A stretch of 6,243 nucleotides of DNA from Chloroflexota bacterium (lineage in GTDB: Bacteria > Chloroflexota > Anaerolineae > Aggregatilineales > Aggregatilineaceae). The notes beneath the pieces were generated by a model, which did no database searches, was not told where the DNA came from, and saw only the letters and a program-made list of their open reading frames with translations. This document shows positions 1-5,486 of this stretch, in pieces. Where the stretch lies: positions 1 through 6,243 of the forward strand of contig JACRBK010000422.1 in NCBI GenBank assembly GCA_016234525.1, given 5' to 3'. Position numbers and translations under genes: made by a program. Position 1 is the stretch's first letter. Each line of letters opens with the position of its first letter.

Positions 1-16
1 CTATCGGTAGGGGAGG

Positions 17-30
17 GGGGCTTTTGCCCC
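17..30. other. G/C hairpin at the left edge
   Basis: The arms GGGGC (17-21) and GCCCC (26-30) pair perfectly around a TTTT loop, just after a GTAGGGGAGGG run. No T tract follows on the + strand, so it is not a textbook intrinsic terminator. It may be the tail of a terminator or of an intergenic repeat belonging to a gene left of the window. Positions 31-60 hold nothing I can name. Confidence 0.35.
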
Positions 31-70
31 GCAGTGGCAAATGATTAGAAAAAAATGAGCAAATGGCTTG

Positions 71-107
71 ATTTTAAAAAATTATATCATAATTATTATA
101 ATAATTT
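71..107 (+). promoter_or_regulatory. A/T tract with candidate -10 box for the hydrolase gene
   Basis: Thirty-six of these 37 bases are A or T, in strong contrast to the GC-rich genes around it. A perfect TATAAT lies at 97-102, which would place the transcription start near 109 and give a leader of about 20 nt containing the GAGAGGAG ribosome binding site. No good -35 hexamer sits 16-18 bp upstream; TTGATT at 68-73 is too far away (23 bp). The tract could act as an UP element or a curved-DNA regulatory region. The promoter call rests on the -10 box and composition only. Confidence 0.45.
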
Positions 108-128
108 AGGTGAGAGGAGCATGAGAAG

Positions 129-881
129 ATGGCAAAAAAGATGCTCGTACTGTTGTTAGGATGCTGTTTGCTGCTGCCGTTGACGGCACTCGCGCAAGGG
201 ACAGGAGAGGTCGCTGTGACCAGCTCAGAGGTGATCGTCACCAGCCAGGGGCAGGACTACGTGTCCTATCTTGCCGCTCCCACCGAAGGTGGACCTTTTC
301 CAGCCGTGGTGTTGATTCACTCGTTCCGGGGTCTTGAAGAAGGTTACAAGACTATGACCGATCAGTTTGCAGCGCATGGATTTGTTGTGCTGGCGGTAGG
401 CTGGCAGACTTTTGAGCAAAGCCCGCCCGATGCCACCGTCGATCAACTGCTGCGAGACAGCGTGGCGCTGCTCAACGCGCGCGAAGATGTTGATCCTGAG
501 CGTGTGGGCCTGACCGGATTCTGCGCCGGAGGGCGCTATACGATGCTGTTCCTGCCGCAGATTGAACTATTTAAGGCCGGGGTCGCCTGGTATGGATTCC
601 CCTACGGGGGCGACGTGCAGCCCGCGAGCGTGCTCGATCAGCTTACTGTTCCGATGCTGATGATTCACGGCACTGCCGACCAGCCGAGTCCGATCGCTCA
701 AATTTACCAGTATGCCGGGGAACTGACCGGTGCCGGGAAATACTTTGAACTCAAAGTTTACTACGGAGAGCCTCACGGCTTTATGCTGACAGACGGTCAA
801 CTGCGCCAGGATGAAGTCGCGCAGGACGCTTTGATGCAGATGGTGTCGTTTTTCCAGCGCAAATTAGCGCCGACCATGTAG
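129..881 (+). CDS. Exported dienelactone hydrolase family protein
   Basis: A 250-residue alpha/beta hydrolase of the dienelactone hydrolase (DLH) family, normally a cysteine hydrolase acting on lactones or small esters. The N-terminus (K3-K4, hydrophobic 5-21, A-L-A22|Q23) looks like a type I signal peptide, so the mature protein is probably outside the cytoplasmic membrane; most DLH proteins are cytoplasmic. The nucleophile elbow is GFCAGG with Cys132. Asp184 (HGTADQ) and His216 (EPHGF) complete a Cys-Asp-His triad. WYGFPYGG (154-161) is a typical family segment. In the strand carrying the QE[IV]xG-type motif of classical DLH, this protein reads IHSFRG (63-68), so the Glu that activates the Cys seems to be Ser65. 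ATG129 is chosen because GAGGAG ends about 9 nt upstream; ATG121 is too close to it and out of frame. The gene ends 5 bp from the convergent kinase gene. Substrate unknown. Confidence 0.88.
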   Translation: MAKKMLVLLLGCCLLLPLTALAQGTGEVAVTSSEVIVTSQGQDYVSYLAAPTEGGPFPAVVLIHSFRGLEEGYKTMTDQFAAHGFVVLAVGWQTFEQSPPDATVDQLLRDSVALLNAREDVDPERVGLTGFCAGGRYTMLFLPQIELFKAGVAWYGFPYGGDVQPASVLDQLTVPMLMIHGTADQPSPIAQIYQYAGELTGAGKYFELKVYYGEPHGFMLTDGQLRQDEVAQDALMQMVSFFQRKLAPTM

Positions 882-886
882 CGGTT

Positions 887-2080
887 TTAGTAGGGGACAT
901 CTAACCGGGCGATGGGCAGGATCAGCGAGAAGGTGCTGCCTTCGCCCGGCGTGCTTTCTAACACGATGGTTGAGTTCATGCCACGCGCCAGCAGCATCGC
1001 CAGGGTTAAGCCCGTTCCCGTTCCCCCATAGGGGCGAGCGGCTCCGCCATTGACCTGATAAAACGCCTCGAAAATACGGACATGTTCTTGCGGCGCGATT
1101 CCGATGCCAAAATCGCGCACGGCGACCCATACTTCGCGGTCCGAAATCTGCTCCGCCAAAATATGTACCTGACTATCTACCGGGCTGAACTTGAGCGCAT
1201 TGTCGAGCAGCAGTTGTAAAACATGCGCCAGGGCGCGTTTGTCACCCATGATCGGCGGAACAGCGGGCAGAATCCGTTTTTCGATGCGGTCACGAATGCG
1301 CCGCGTGGTCATGATACGTTCTAAGGAGCGAATCGCGAGGTCTGCCGCTTCAGAACACGACACTGGCCCCAATTCGATATTGTGGGTGCGTGCCAACTGC
1401 CGGATGTTATTGACGATGCTTTCCAGGCGAGAGATCGCCTGAGTCGCCATGTCAGCGATCAGGCGTTGTTCACGCGCGCCGCTGTCGATAATATCCTCTG
1501 CCAACAAAGACACCGCTGATTTGACTTGCAACAGCGGTGTACCGAGTTCGTGCGAGACATTACTGATAATGTCCGATTTCAGCATTTCCAGGGTACGCGC
1601 CCCACTCGTGTACTGCTGCAACCGCCGGTCAAACTGCTGTTTGATGCGCAGCAGCGTCCACAGCCAGTTTTGCAGCGCGGCGGGGGTGATCGGTTTGCAC
1701 AGAGTCGCGTCCGGCGCATAATCGGGCAGGGGGATGGCTGGCGGCGAGGGTTCCCGGCTGGGCATATAGATCACCGGCAAAAATTCCGGCCCTTCTTCTG
1801 CCTTGAGGTGCTGGCACAGCGCCATCCCGGCGCCGTCACGCAGGTGTTCCCCGATCAGGATCAGGTCAGGATGTTGATTCTGAATAATTTGCAGAGCTTC
1901 TCTACCGCTGGCTGTCACGGCAACGTGATAACCGCCGCTGTGCAGCGACTGGGCGAGGCTGCGCGTGGGGCGCTGCTCGGAGTCGGCGATCAGCAGCACA
2001 ACACGATCAAACCCCGGCGGGAGCAGAATCAAATTCTCAGTGGGCTTGGGAACACGAGCTGGCACGTCGAGCAACCTCAA
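887..2080 (-). CDS. Soluble histidine kinase with N-terminal degenerate receiver domain
   Basis: A 397-residue protein without membrane segments. Residues about 26-145 fold-match a response-regulator receiver: VVLLIADSE resembles the acidic-pair strand, and Lys129 in LCKP is the conserved Lys. The phospho-acceptor strand reads DLILIGEHL, however, with Gly77 where Asp is expected, and the switch Thr/Ser strand reads VIYMPS, so this is probably a pseudo-receiver. A dimerisation helix follows, with H-box SNVSHELGTPL (His177; Gly replaces the usual Arg of HELRTP). The ATPase domain is complete: N-box LLLDNALKFSP (Asn294), G1 DFGIGIAP (323-330), F-box IFEAFYQV, and G2 GGTGTGLTLA (352-361). It should autophosphorylate His177; no partner response regulator lies in the window. 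The start is uncertain: TTG2080 is the first in-frame start after a stop at 2093-2095, with no clear ribosome binding site, and TTG at codon 17 is an alternative. Transcription may continue from the lipoprotein gene, 139 bp upstream. Confidence 0.88.
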   Translation of the reverse strand: MRLLDVPARVPKPTENLILLPPGFDRVVLLIADSEQRPTRSLAQSLHSGGYHVAVTASGREALQIIQNQHPDLILIGEHLRDGAGMALCQHLKAEEGPEFLPVIYMPSREPSPPAIPLPDYAPDATLCKPITPAALQNWLWTLLRIKQQFDRRLQQYTSGARTLEMLKSDIISNVSHELGTPLLQVKSAVSLLAEDIIDSGAREQRLIADMATQAISRLESIVNNIRQLARTHNIELGPVSCSEAADLAIRSLERIMTTRRIRDRIEKRILPAVPPIMGDKRALAHVLQLLLDNALKFSPVDSQVHILAEQISDREVWVAVRDFGIGIAPQEHVRIFEAFYQVNGGAARPYGGTGTGLTLAMLLARGMNSTIVLESTPGEGSTFSLILPIARLDVPY

Positions 2081-2103
2081 ATAAAATTCGAGTCATGTCG
2101 AGA

Positions 2104-2127
2104 AAGTTCGGTGTAGAAAACGAACTT
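2104..2127 (-). promoter_or_regulatory. Inverted repeat in the leader of the kinase gene
   Basis: A perfect 7-bp inverted repeat, AAGTTCG (2104-2110) and CGAACTT (2121-2127), is separated by 10 nt and lies 24-47 nt upstream of the proposed kinase start. It could be an operator or an RNA hairpin. A further GTTCGTTT at 2180-2187 is the reverse complement of AAACGAAC at 2118-2125, so the GTTCG core occurs three times in the gap. Function is inferred from position only. Confidence 0.3.
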
Positions 2128-2133
2128 GCCTTC

Positions 2134-2139
2134 ATTGTA
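2134..2139 (-). promoter_or_regulatory. Possible -10 box for the kinase gene
   Basis: On the minus strand this reads TACAAT within GGGATACAATG, a good -10 match that would start a transcript near 2127, about 47 nt before the proposed start codon. The hexamer 17-18 bp upstream (TTCGCC) is a poor -35. Promoter call is weak. Confidence 0.25.
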
Positions 2140-2192
2140 TCCCATGCCCACCAGCGGCGAAAGCAGGGTAGGGTGCGAGGTTCGTTTGAGAA

Positions 2193-2216
2193 TGATTTGG
2201 GTTGTGCTTCAAATCA
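2193..2216 (-). terminator. Weak stem-loop after the lipoprotein gene
   Basis: TGATTTG (2193-2199) and CAAATCA (2210-2216) form a perfect 7-bp stem with a 10-nt loop, starting 4 nt past the lipoprotein stop codon on the minus strand. The stem is A/T-rich and no U-run follows it, so it would be at best a weak terminator or an RNA 3'-end stabiliser. The rest of the 2081-2219 gap holds only the sites listed separately. Confidence 0.25.
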
Positions 2217-2219
2217 ACT

Positions 2220-3467
2220 TCATTCGAGCCAGATCACCTGCCGGATAAAATAGTTCTCGATAAAGTCGACCGCGTCACGCGCGTCGCCATATTCCAGATG
2301 CATGATAGTCTCTGTTTCGCCCGTGTTGATCTCGGTGATATTGATCTCGGTGATGCCCTCGTCCATGCTGCCGTTGATCCAGGCAAAATACTTGCCGTCC
2401 GGCGAGGGGGAATAGAGATGCCCGTAAAGTTTGCCGTAACGCTGCATCCGGTCCTGGACGTCGTCGCCGTTACCCAGATGTTCGACCAAAATACGCGGGC
2501 GCGCGCCGCTGGCGGTGATGTCTAACAGCATCAATTGGCGCACTTCTTCCCCGTCGACGGTGCCGCAGAAGCCGTTCCCGACTTTGACGAACATCAGTTG
2601 ATCTTTGTTCAACCACTGCGGCGACGAGGCAACCAACCCGTCTTCGGTCCACATGACTTCGCCGCGCGTGTTAAAGCTGTTGGTCGTATAGGTCGAGTCA
2701 AACAACTCGACGTAGGAATCAAAACAGGACTCTGCGTTAACGTCCTGGCCGGGCTGCGGGCCATAAGCGACGCGCACGCTGGCGATGTGCTGCCCGTCGG
2801 GCGAAAGTTGAAGCGGAAACGGGACGGTCAGGCTGACTTCTTCGCTGCCTACCGGGGTAGATTCCCCGCTGGCAGGATCATACACCATTGGCTCGGCCTC
2901 GGCAGCATAATCCCACCACACCATACGCGAGTCGGTCGTCCAGGACCAATCATATTCGCCGCCGCTGCGGCCTGTCACCGTGTGCAGTTCGAGAGCGGGC
3001 AGGGAGATCATCAAAATGCGAGCGGAAATCTGCCCAATGGTGACGCCGATCCAGTTGCCATCCGGCGACACGCGCATATTGCCCGCGTTGGTCCCCAGGT
3101 TTTGTGTTTCAAAAACCGTATTATCAAGCAGGTTGATCACCATAAAACGGCTTTGTCCAGCAAAAACGCCGTGTGTTTTGTTTGAATTGAGGATCAGTTG
3201 GCTGAGCGCGGCGGAGCTTTCAAACGTGAAGGTTTGGCCGCTGGCCAGGTCGAGGCTTTCAAATTGAGTGCCTTTTAAGTAGATCAGCCGTCCCGATAAA
3301 CCGCTGAATTTCGGCTCTGGCGTCGAGGTAACCATGATCGTCGTGCTGCTGCTCTGCTCAACCTTCACCGGTTGCAGGGTGACACCTTCGCGAGTTTGCC
3401 CGCCGCACGCGGTCAGGGCAAAGAGCAGCGCGATTAGACTACACAGAATCAGTCGAGAATGTTTCAT
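2220..3467 (-). CDS. Beta-propeller (TolB/WD40-like) lipoprotein
   Basis: A 415-residue secreted protein. The N-terminus has Arg5, a hydrophobic core and the lipobox LTAC (18-21), so it should be cleaved and lipidated at Cys21. A low-complexity linker rich in Ser/Thr/Val (about 30-55) follows. The rest resembles TolB/PD40-type propeller blades, with recurring VSPDGNWI (133-140), TTDSRMVW (177-184), LSPDGQHI (221-228) and PSPDGKYF (354-361) turns. Cys248 and Cys301 might form a disulfide. No catalytic motif is seen; such proteins usually bind or scaffold, and the ligand is unknown. The protein contains an exact ITEIN-ITEIN repeat (372-381) from a 15-bp tandem duplication. The start is fixed by the lipoprotein signal, although the only good Shine-Dalgarno lies 19 nt upstream. 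It is transcribed towards the kinase gene, so it could supply an envelope function linked to it, but that is only suggested by synteny. Confidence 0.85.
   Translation of the reverse strand: MKHSRLILCSLIALLFALTACGGQTREGVTLQPVKVEQSSSTTIMVTSTPEPKFSGLSGRLIYLKGTQFESLDLASGQTFTFESSAALSQLILNSNKTHGVFAGQSRFMVINLLDNTVFETQNLGTNAGNMRVSPDGNWIGVTIGQISARILMISLPALELHTVTGRSGGEYDWSWTTDSRMVWWDYAAEAEPMVYDPASGESTPVGSEEVSLTVPFPLQLSPDGQHIASVRVAYGPQPGQDVNAESCFDSYVELFDSTYTTNSFNTRGEVMWTEDGLVASSPQWLNKDQLMFVKVGNGFCGTVDGEEVRQLMLLDITASGARPRILVEHLGNGDDVQDRMQRYGKLYGHLYSPSPDGKYFAWINGSMDEGITEINITEINTGETETIMHLEYGDARDAVDFIENYFIRQVIWLE
2326..2355 (-). repeat. 15-bp tandem duplication inside the lipoprotein gene
   Basis: Two adjacent 15-bp units (2326-2340 and 2341-2355) differ only in their last base. 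They encode ITEIN twice and keep the reading frame. The near-identity suggests a recent slippage event. It adds five residues near the end of the propeller, probably lengthening a strand or loop. Confidence 0.85.
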
Positions 3468-3474
3468 AGCGGGC

Positions 3475-3493
3475 CAGGTGTGCCTGCTCCTTT
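3475..3493 (-). promoter_or_regulatory. Distant Shine-Dalgarno with intervening mini-hairpin (lipoprotein gene)
   Basis: On the minus strand AAAGGAG (3493-3487) is a strong ribosome binding site, but 19 nt separate it from ATG3467 and no other start codon lies between. The sequence CAGG-CACA-CCTG (3486-3475) immediately after it can fold into a 4-bp hairpin. That would shorten the effective spacing to 7 nt. The stem is short, so this is a suggestion only. Confidence 0.4.
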
Positions 3494-3515
3494 CGTGGGT
3501 GCAATTTATCTGGTG

Positions 3516-3582
3516 TTGATTGATATACGTTGATTGTACCTGTCTTTGATCAAGTCGGGACGGGTGAGTTTTGCGTTATAAT
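3516..3582 (+). promoter_or_regulatory. Divergent intergenic region: mrp -10 box and TTGAT repeats
   Basis: A perfect TATAAT at 3577-3582 is the likely -10 box for mrp, giving a leader of about 45 nt. No convincing -35 lies 16-18 bp upstream. Further upstream, TTGAT occurs three times in the same orientation (3516-3520, 3530-3534, 3546-3550), the last within the palindrome TTGATCAA (3546-3553). These could be regulator sites serving either divergent gene, or chance in an A/T-richer spacer. Confidence 0.4.
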
Positions 3583-3633
3583 CTTAAGACGTTGTTCAAG
3601 AGTTTAAATTAACACGTTAGCGAGGAGTCGTGA

Positions 3634-4695
3634 GTGGACAACCAAAAACTGCATGACGCAGTAATGGCCGCCTTGGGAACAGTCATCGAGCCAGAACTGC
3701 ACCGCGATATTGTCTCATTGAAGATGGTGCGGGATGTGAGCATCACCCCGGACGGCGTGGCACACTTCACCGTGGTGTTGACCACGCCCGCCTGTCCTTT
3801 AAAAGATGTAATCTACCAGCGGGCCAAAGACGCTGTGACTCAGGTGAGCGGCATCCAGAATGTAGACATCAAGTGGGACTCAAATGTTCCTACCGATGGG
3901 CGCATTTTTGGCCGCCTGGAAATGCCGATCCGCAGCATTATCGCTATCACCAGCGGCAAGGGCGGCGTCGGCAAAAGCACCGTATCGGTTAATCTCGCGG
4001 TTGCCTTGGCGCAAAGCGGCGCGTCGGTGGGTTTGATGGATGCGGATATTTTGGGGCCGAATATCCCCAAGATGATCGGGCTGGGTTTTGACGAGCCGCG
4101 CATCACCCCAGAGAAAAAACTGATCCCGTTTGAAGCGTTCGGCCTCAAAGTGATGAGTATGGGCTTTCTGGCCGATCCTAACACGCCCGTGATCTGGCGT
4201 GGGCCGATGCTGCACGGCGCGATCCGGCAGTTTTTTAGCGATGTGGCCTGGGGCAACCTGGATTATATGATCGTCGATCTGCCCCCCGGCACAGGCGATG
4301 CGCAGCTCAGCCTGGCACAGTCGGTCCCACTGACGGGCGCGGTGATCGTCACCCAGCCGCAGAGCGTCGCGGTGGATGATGCGCGGCGCGGGCTGTTGAT
4401 GTTCGAAAAGTTGAACGTGCCGATTTTGGGCGTAGCGGAAAACATGTCCGGCGAACTGTTTGGCGAGGGCGGCGGCGAAGCGTTGGCGAAAGATCGCGGC
4501 GTCCCGTTTTTGGGCAGCGTACCGCTGATGGCGAACGTGCGTATCGGCGGTGACTCCGGTCATCCGGTCGTAGCGGATGCACCCGATTCCCCGGCAGGGC
4601 TGGCGTTCCATGCTCTGGCGAAAGCGATCGCGGCGCGGGTGAGTGTGAGTCTGCTCGCTCAAAAACAGACTATCCCGCTGACGGTGATTAAGTAG
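3634..4695 (+). CDS. mrp: Mrp/ApbC (NBP35-type) Fe-S cluster carrier ATPase
   Basis: A 353-residue cytoplasmic P-loop ATPase of the Mrp/ApbC/NBP35 family, which carries [4Fe-4S] clusters to apoproteins. Residues about 5-80 form a DUF59/MIP18-like domain containing the conserved TPACPLKD (Cys54). The ATPase domain starts near 100 with the deviant Walker A SGKGGVGKST (107-116), then MDADILGPNIP (135-145), the Mrp signature WRGPMLHGAIRQF (188-200) and Walker B YMIVDLPPGTGD (211-222). Where Mrp proteins usually have a CxxC after ENMS, this one goes directly from ENMSGELF to GEGGGEALA (269-284), so the cluster-binding pair is absent. Cys54 is the only cysteine I find in the whole protein. Some Mrp proteins naturally lack the CxxC; here the cluster could depend on Cys54 or another protein. 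The start is GTG3634, with GAGGAG (3622-3627) 6 nt upstream; GTG3630 is out of frame. It appears monocistronic, with no Fe-S genes nearby. Confidence 0.93.
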   Translation: MDNQKLHDAVMAALGTVIEPELHRDIVSLKMVRDVSITPDGVAHFTVVLTTPACPLKDVIYQRAKDAVTQVSGIQNVDIKWDSNVPTDGRIFGRLEMPIRSIIAITSGKGGVGKSTVSVNLAVALAQSGASVGLMDADILGPNIPKMIGLGFDEPRITPEKKLIPFEAFGLKVMSMGFLADPNTPVIWRGPMLHGAIRQFFSDVAWGNLDYMIVDLPPGTGDAQLSLAQSVPLTGAVIVTQPQSVAVDDARRGLLMFEKLNVPILGVAENMSGELFGEGGGEALAKDRGVPFLGSVPLMANVRIGGDSGHPVVADAPDSPAGLAFHALAKAIAARVSVSLLAQKQTIPLTVIK

Positions 4696-4704
4696 CCCAC
4701 AGGG

Positions 4705-4743
4705 GTAGGGGTAAATCTTGGGCGCAGCAAGCGGCGCCCCTAC
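4705..4743. repeat. Intergenic palindrome GTAGGGG...CCCCTAC
   Basis: GTAGGGG (4705-4711) pairs with CCCCTAC (4737-4743). An inner alternative stem pairs GGGCGC (4720-4725) with GCGCCC (4734-4739), and the two stems compete for the C run. It lies 10 nt after the mrp stop codon and has no T tract, so it is probably an interspersed palindromic repeat of the type scattered between genes in Chloroflexota, possibly doubling as a transcript 3' end. That it is repeated elsewhere in the genome cannot be seen from one copy. Confidence 0.5.
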
Positions 4744-4766
4744 GAAAAACAACATCTGGCTGCGGT

Positions 4767-4793
4767 CCCCTCTCCAACCGAGTTGGAGAGGGG
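4767..4793. repeat. Perfect 12-bp hairpin palindrome
   Basis: CCCCTCTCCAAC (4767-4778) and GTTGGAGAGGGG (4782-4793) form an uninterrupted 12-bp stem with the loop CGA. It is followed by GGAGGGGGTGAGGG rather than T residues, so it is not a standard intrinsic terminator. Its sequence style matches the widespread CCCCTCTCC...GGAGAGGGG intergenic repeats that I recall from environmental Chloroflexota genomes. It may help separate mrp from the acetyltransferase genes. Confidence 0.6.
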
Positions 4794-4817
4794 GGAGGGG
4801 GTGAGGGTGTTCTTGGG
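4790..4817 (+). other. G-quadruplex motif overlapping the hairpin
   Basis: Four G tracts lie on the + strand at 4790-4795, 4797-4801, 4805-4807 and 4815-4817. The loops are A, TGA and TGTTCTT, so the stretch satisfies the G3+N1-7 rule. It shares 4790-4793 with the 12-bp hairpin, so the two structures exclude each other. It lies 54 nt upstream of the first acetyltransferase start and could affect its transcription or translation. The remainder of the gap (4818-4871) shows no clear promoter. Confidence 0.45.
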
Positions 4818-4871
4818 CAGCAACGCAAATGGTTCTTGCTGATGGCTGACAGGTTCTTTCAAAGAGGTCTT

Positions 4872-5486
4872 ATGTTACAGGGAATCCTGGTTAATTTGGT
4901 GGCATTTGATAAGCGTTTTATCGAGCGTGAGGTTAGTTGGTTGAGAGGCCCGATGCGCGAATGGTGGGGGCAGGATGGTCTGGCTACCGAAACGAGCCAA
5001 CAACCCCAGCGCGAACAGCGTCGCGCCAACAGCGAAGCCGGGCGGCTGTCGTGCTTTGGCATCGAAACCAAAGACGGTCTTCCCATTGGCACATTCGTGT
5101 TAGTCGACATTGATCCCTATCACCGGACTGCCGAAGTCGGCGCGGGGATCGGTGATCCCGCCTATTGGAGCGGGGGCTATGGGTCGGATGCGATGCTGCT
5201 GATCGTGCAGTACGGCTTCGATTGGCTGGACCTGCGGCGGCTGTGGTTAACCACGCGCGGCGACAATTTTCGCGCGCAGCGCCAGATCGAAAAATGTGGT
5301 TTTACACGTGAGGGCGCGCAGCGCTTGAAGATCTCGACTAGCCAGGGGGAATATCGAGACTTTTTATATTACGGCCTGCTGCGCGAAGAGTGGCCGGGCC
5401 GCGATGAGATGGTCGAACGGCTCAAACTGCGCGAAAAGGCCGAGGCGCAACTACTTCGGGCTGCTGAAGGACAACCACATGAATAA
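4872..5486 (+). CDS. GNAT acetyltransferase, tandem copy 1 (RimJ/RimL-like)
   Basis: A 204-residue acetyl-CoA-dependent N-acetyltransferase of the GNAT fold (Acetyltransf_3, RimJ/RimL type). The acetyl-CoA loop is YWSGGYGSDA (98-107), after strand TAEVGAGIGDP (86-96). DNFRAQRQIEKCGF (131-144) is the usual C-terminal N-x-x-A...K-x-G-F helix. Residues 173-204 add a charged helical tail (EWPGRDEMVERLKLREKAEAQ). The acceptor is unknown; relatives modify ribosomal protein N-termini, antibiotics or small amines. The start is ATG4872, which has AGAGG 4-5 nt upstream and aligns exactly with the paralogue's start. The in-frame TTG4836 would add 12 unmatched residues and is rejected. The stop overlaps the start of the relic reading frame (ATGAATAA). 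It is about 79% identical to copy 2 by hand count: 42 differences in 204, of which 27 are in the first 78 residues. It may serve a different substrate. Confidence 0.88.
   Translation: MLQGILVNLVAFDKRFIEREVSWLRGPMREWWGQDGLATETSQQPQREQRRANSEAGRLSCFGIETKDGLPIGTFVLVDIDPYHRTAEVGAGIGDPAYWSGGYGSDAMLLIVQYGFDWLDLRRLWLTTRGDNFRAQRQIEKCGFTREGAQRLKISTSQGEYRDFLYYGLLREEWPGRDEMVERLKLREKAEAQLLRAAEGQPHE

Noticed and set aside
1526..2116. A 196-codon open frame on the + strand across the kinase gene
   Set aside because: It is antisense to clear histidine kinase and receiver motifs and its composition (Gln, Arg, Pro-rich) is typical of a shadow frame.
2535..3185. A 216-codon open frame on the + strand across the lipoprotein gene
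   Set aside because: The opposite strand encodes a lipoprotein with lipobox and SPDG repeats; the + strand product has no recognisable motif or signal.
3546..3553. TTGATCAA as an FNR/CRP-type operator
   Set aside because: FNR sites need TTGAT-N4-ATCAA; here the half-sites abut with no spacer, so it does not fit, and an 8-bp palindrome alone is weak evidence.
3880..4755. A 291-codon open frame on the minus strand across mrp
   Set aside because: It is antisense to an unmistakable Mrp ATPase, its translation is rich in His, Arg, Gln and Ala without any domain, and it arises from the GC-biased third positions of mrp.
4701..4793. Classical Rho-independent terminator for mrp
   Set aside because: Neither stem-loop is followed by a T tract on the + strand, so the intrinsic terminator rule is not met, although the structures could still affect 3' ends.
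4836..4871. Upstream TTG start for acetyltransferase copy 1
   Set aside because: The paralogue begins at the equivalent of ATG4872, a ribosome binding site precedes that ATG, and the added 12 residues have no counterpart.
4696..4871. CRISPR array or insertion sequence in the repeat-rich gap after mrp
   Set aside because: There are two different single palindromes, no regularly spaced direct repeats, no transposase and no flanking target duplication that I can see.
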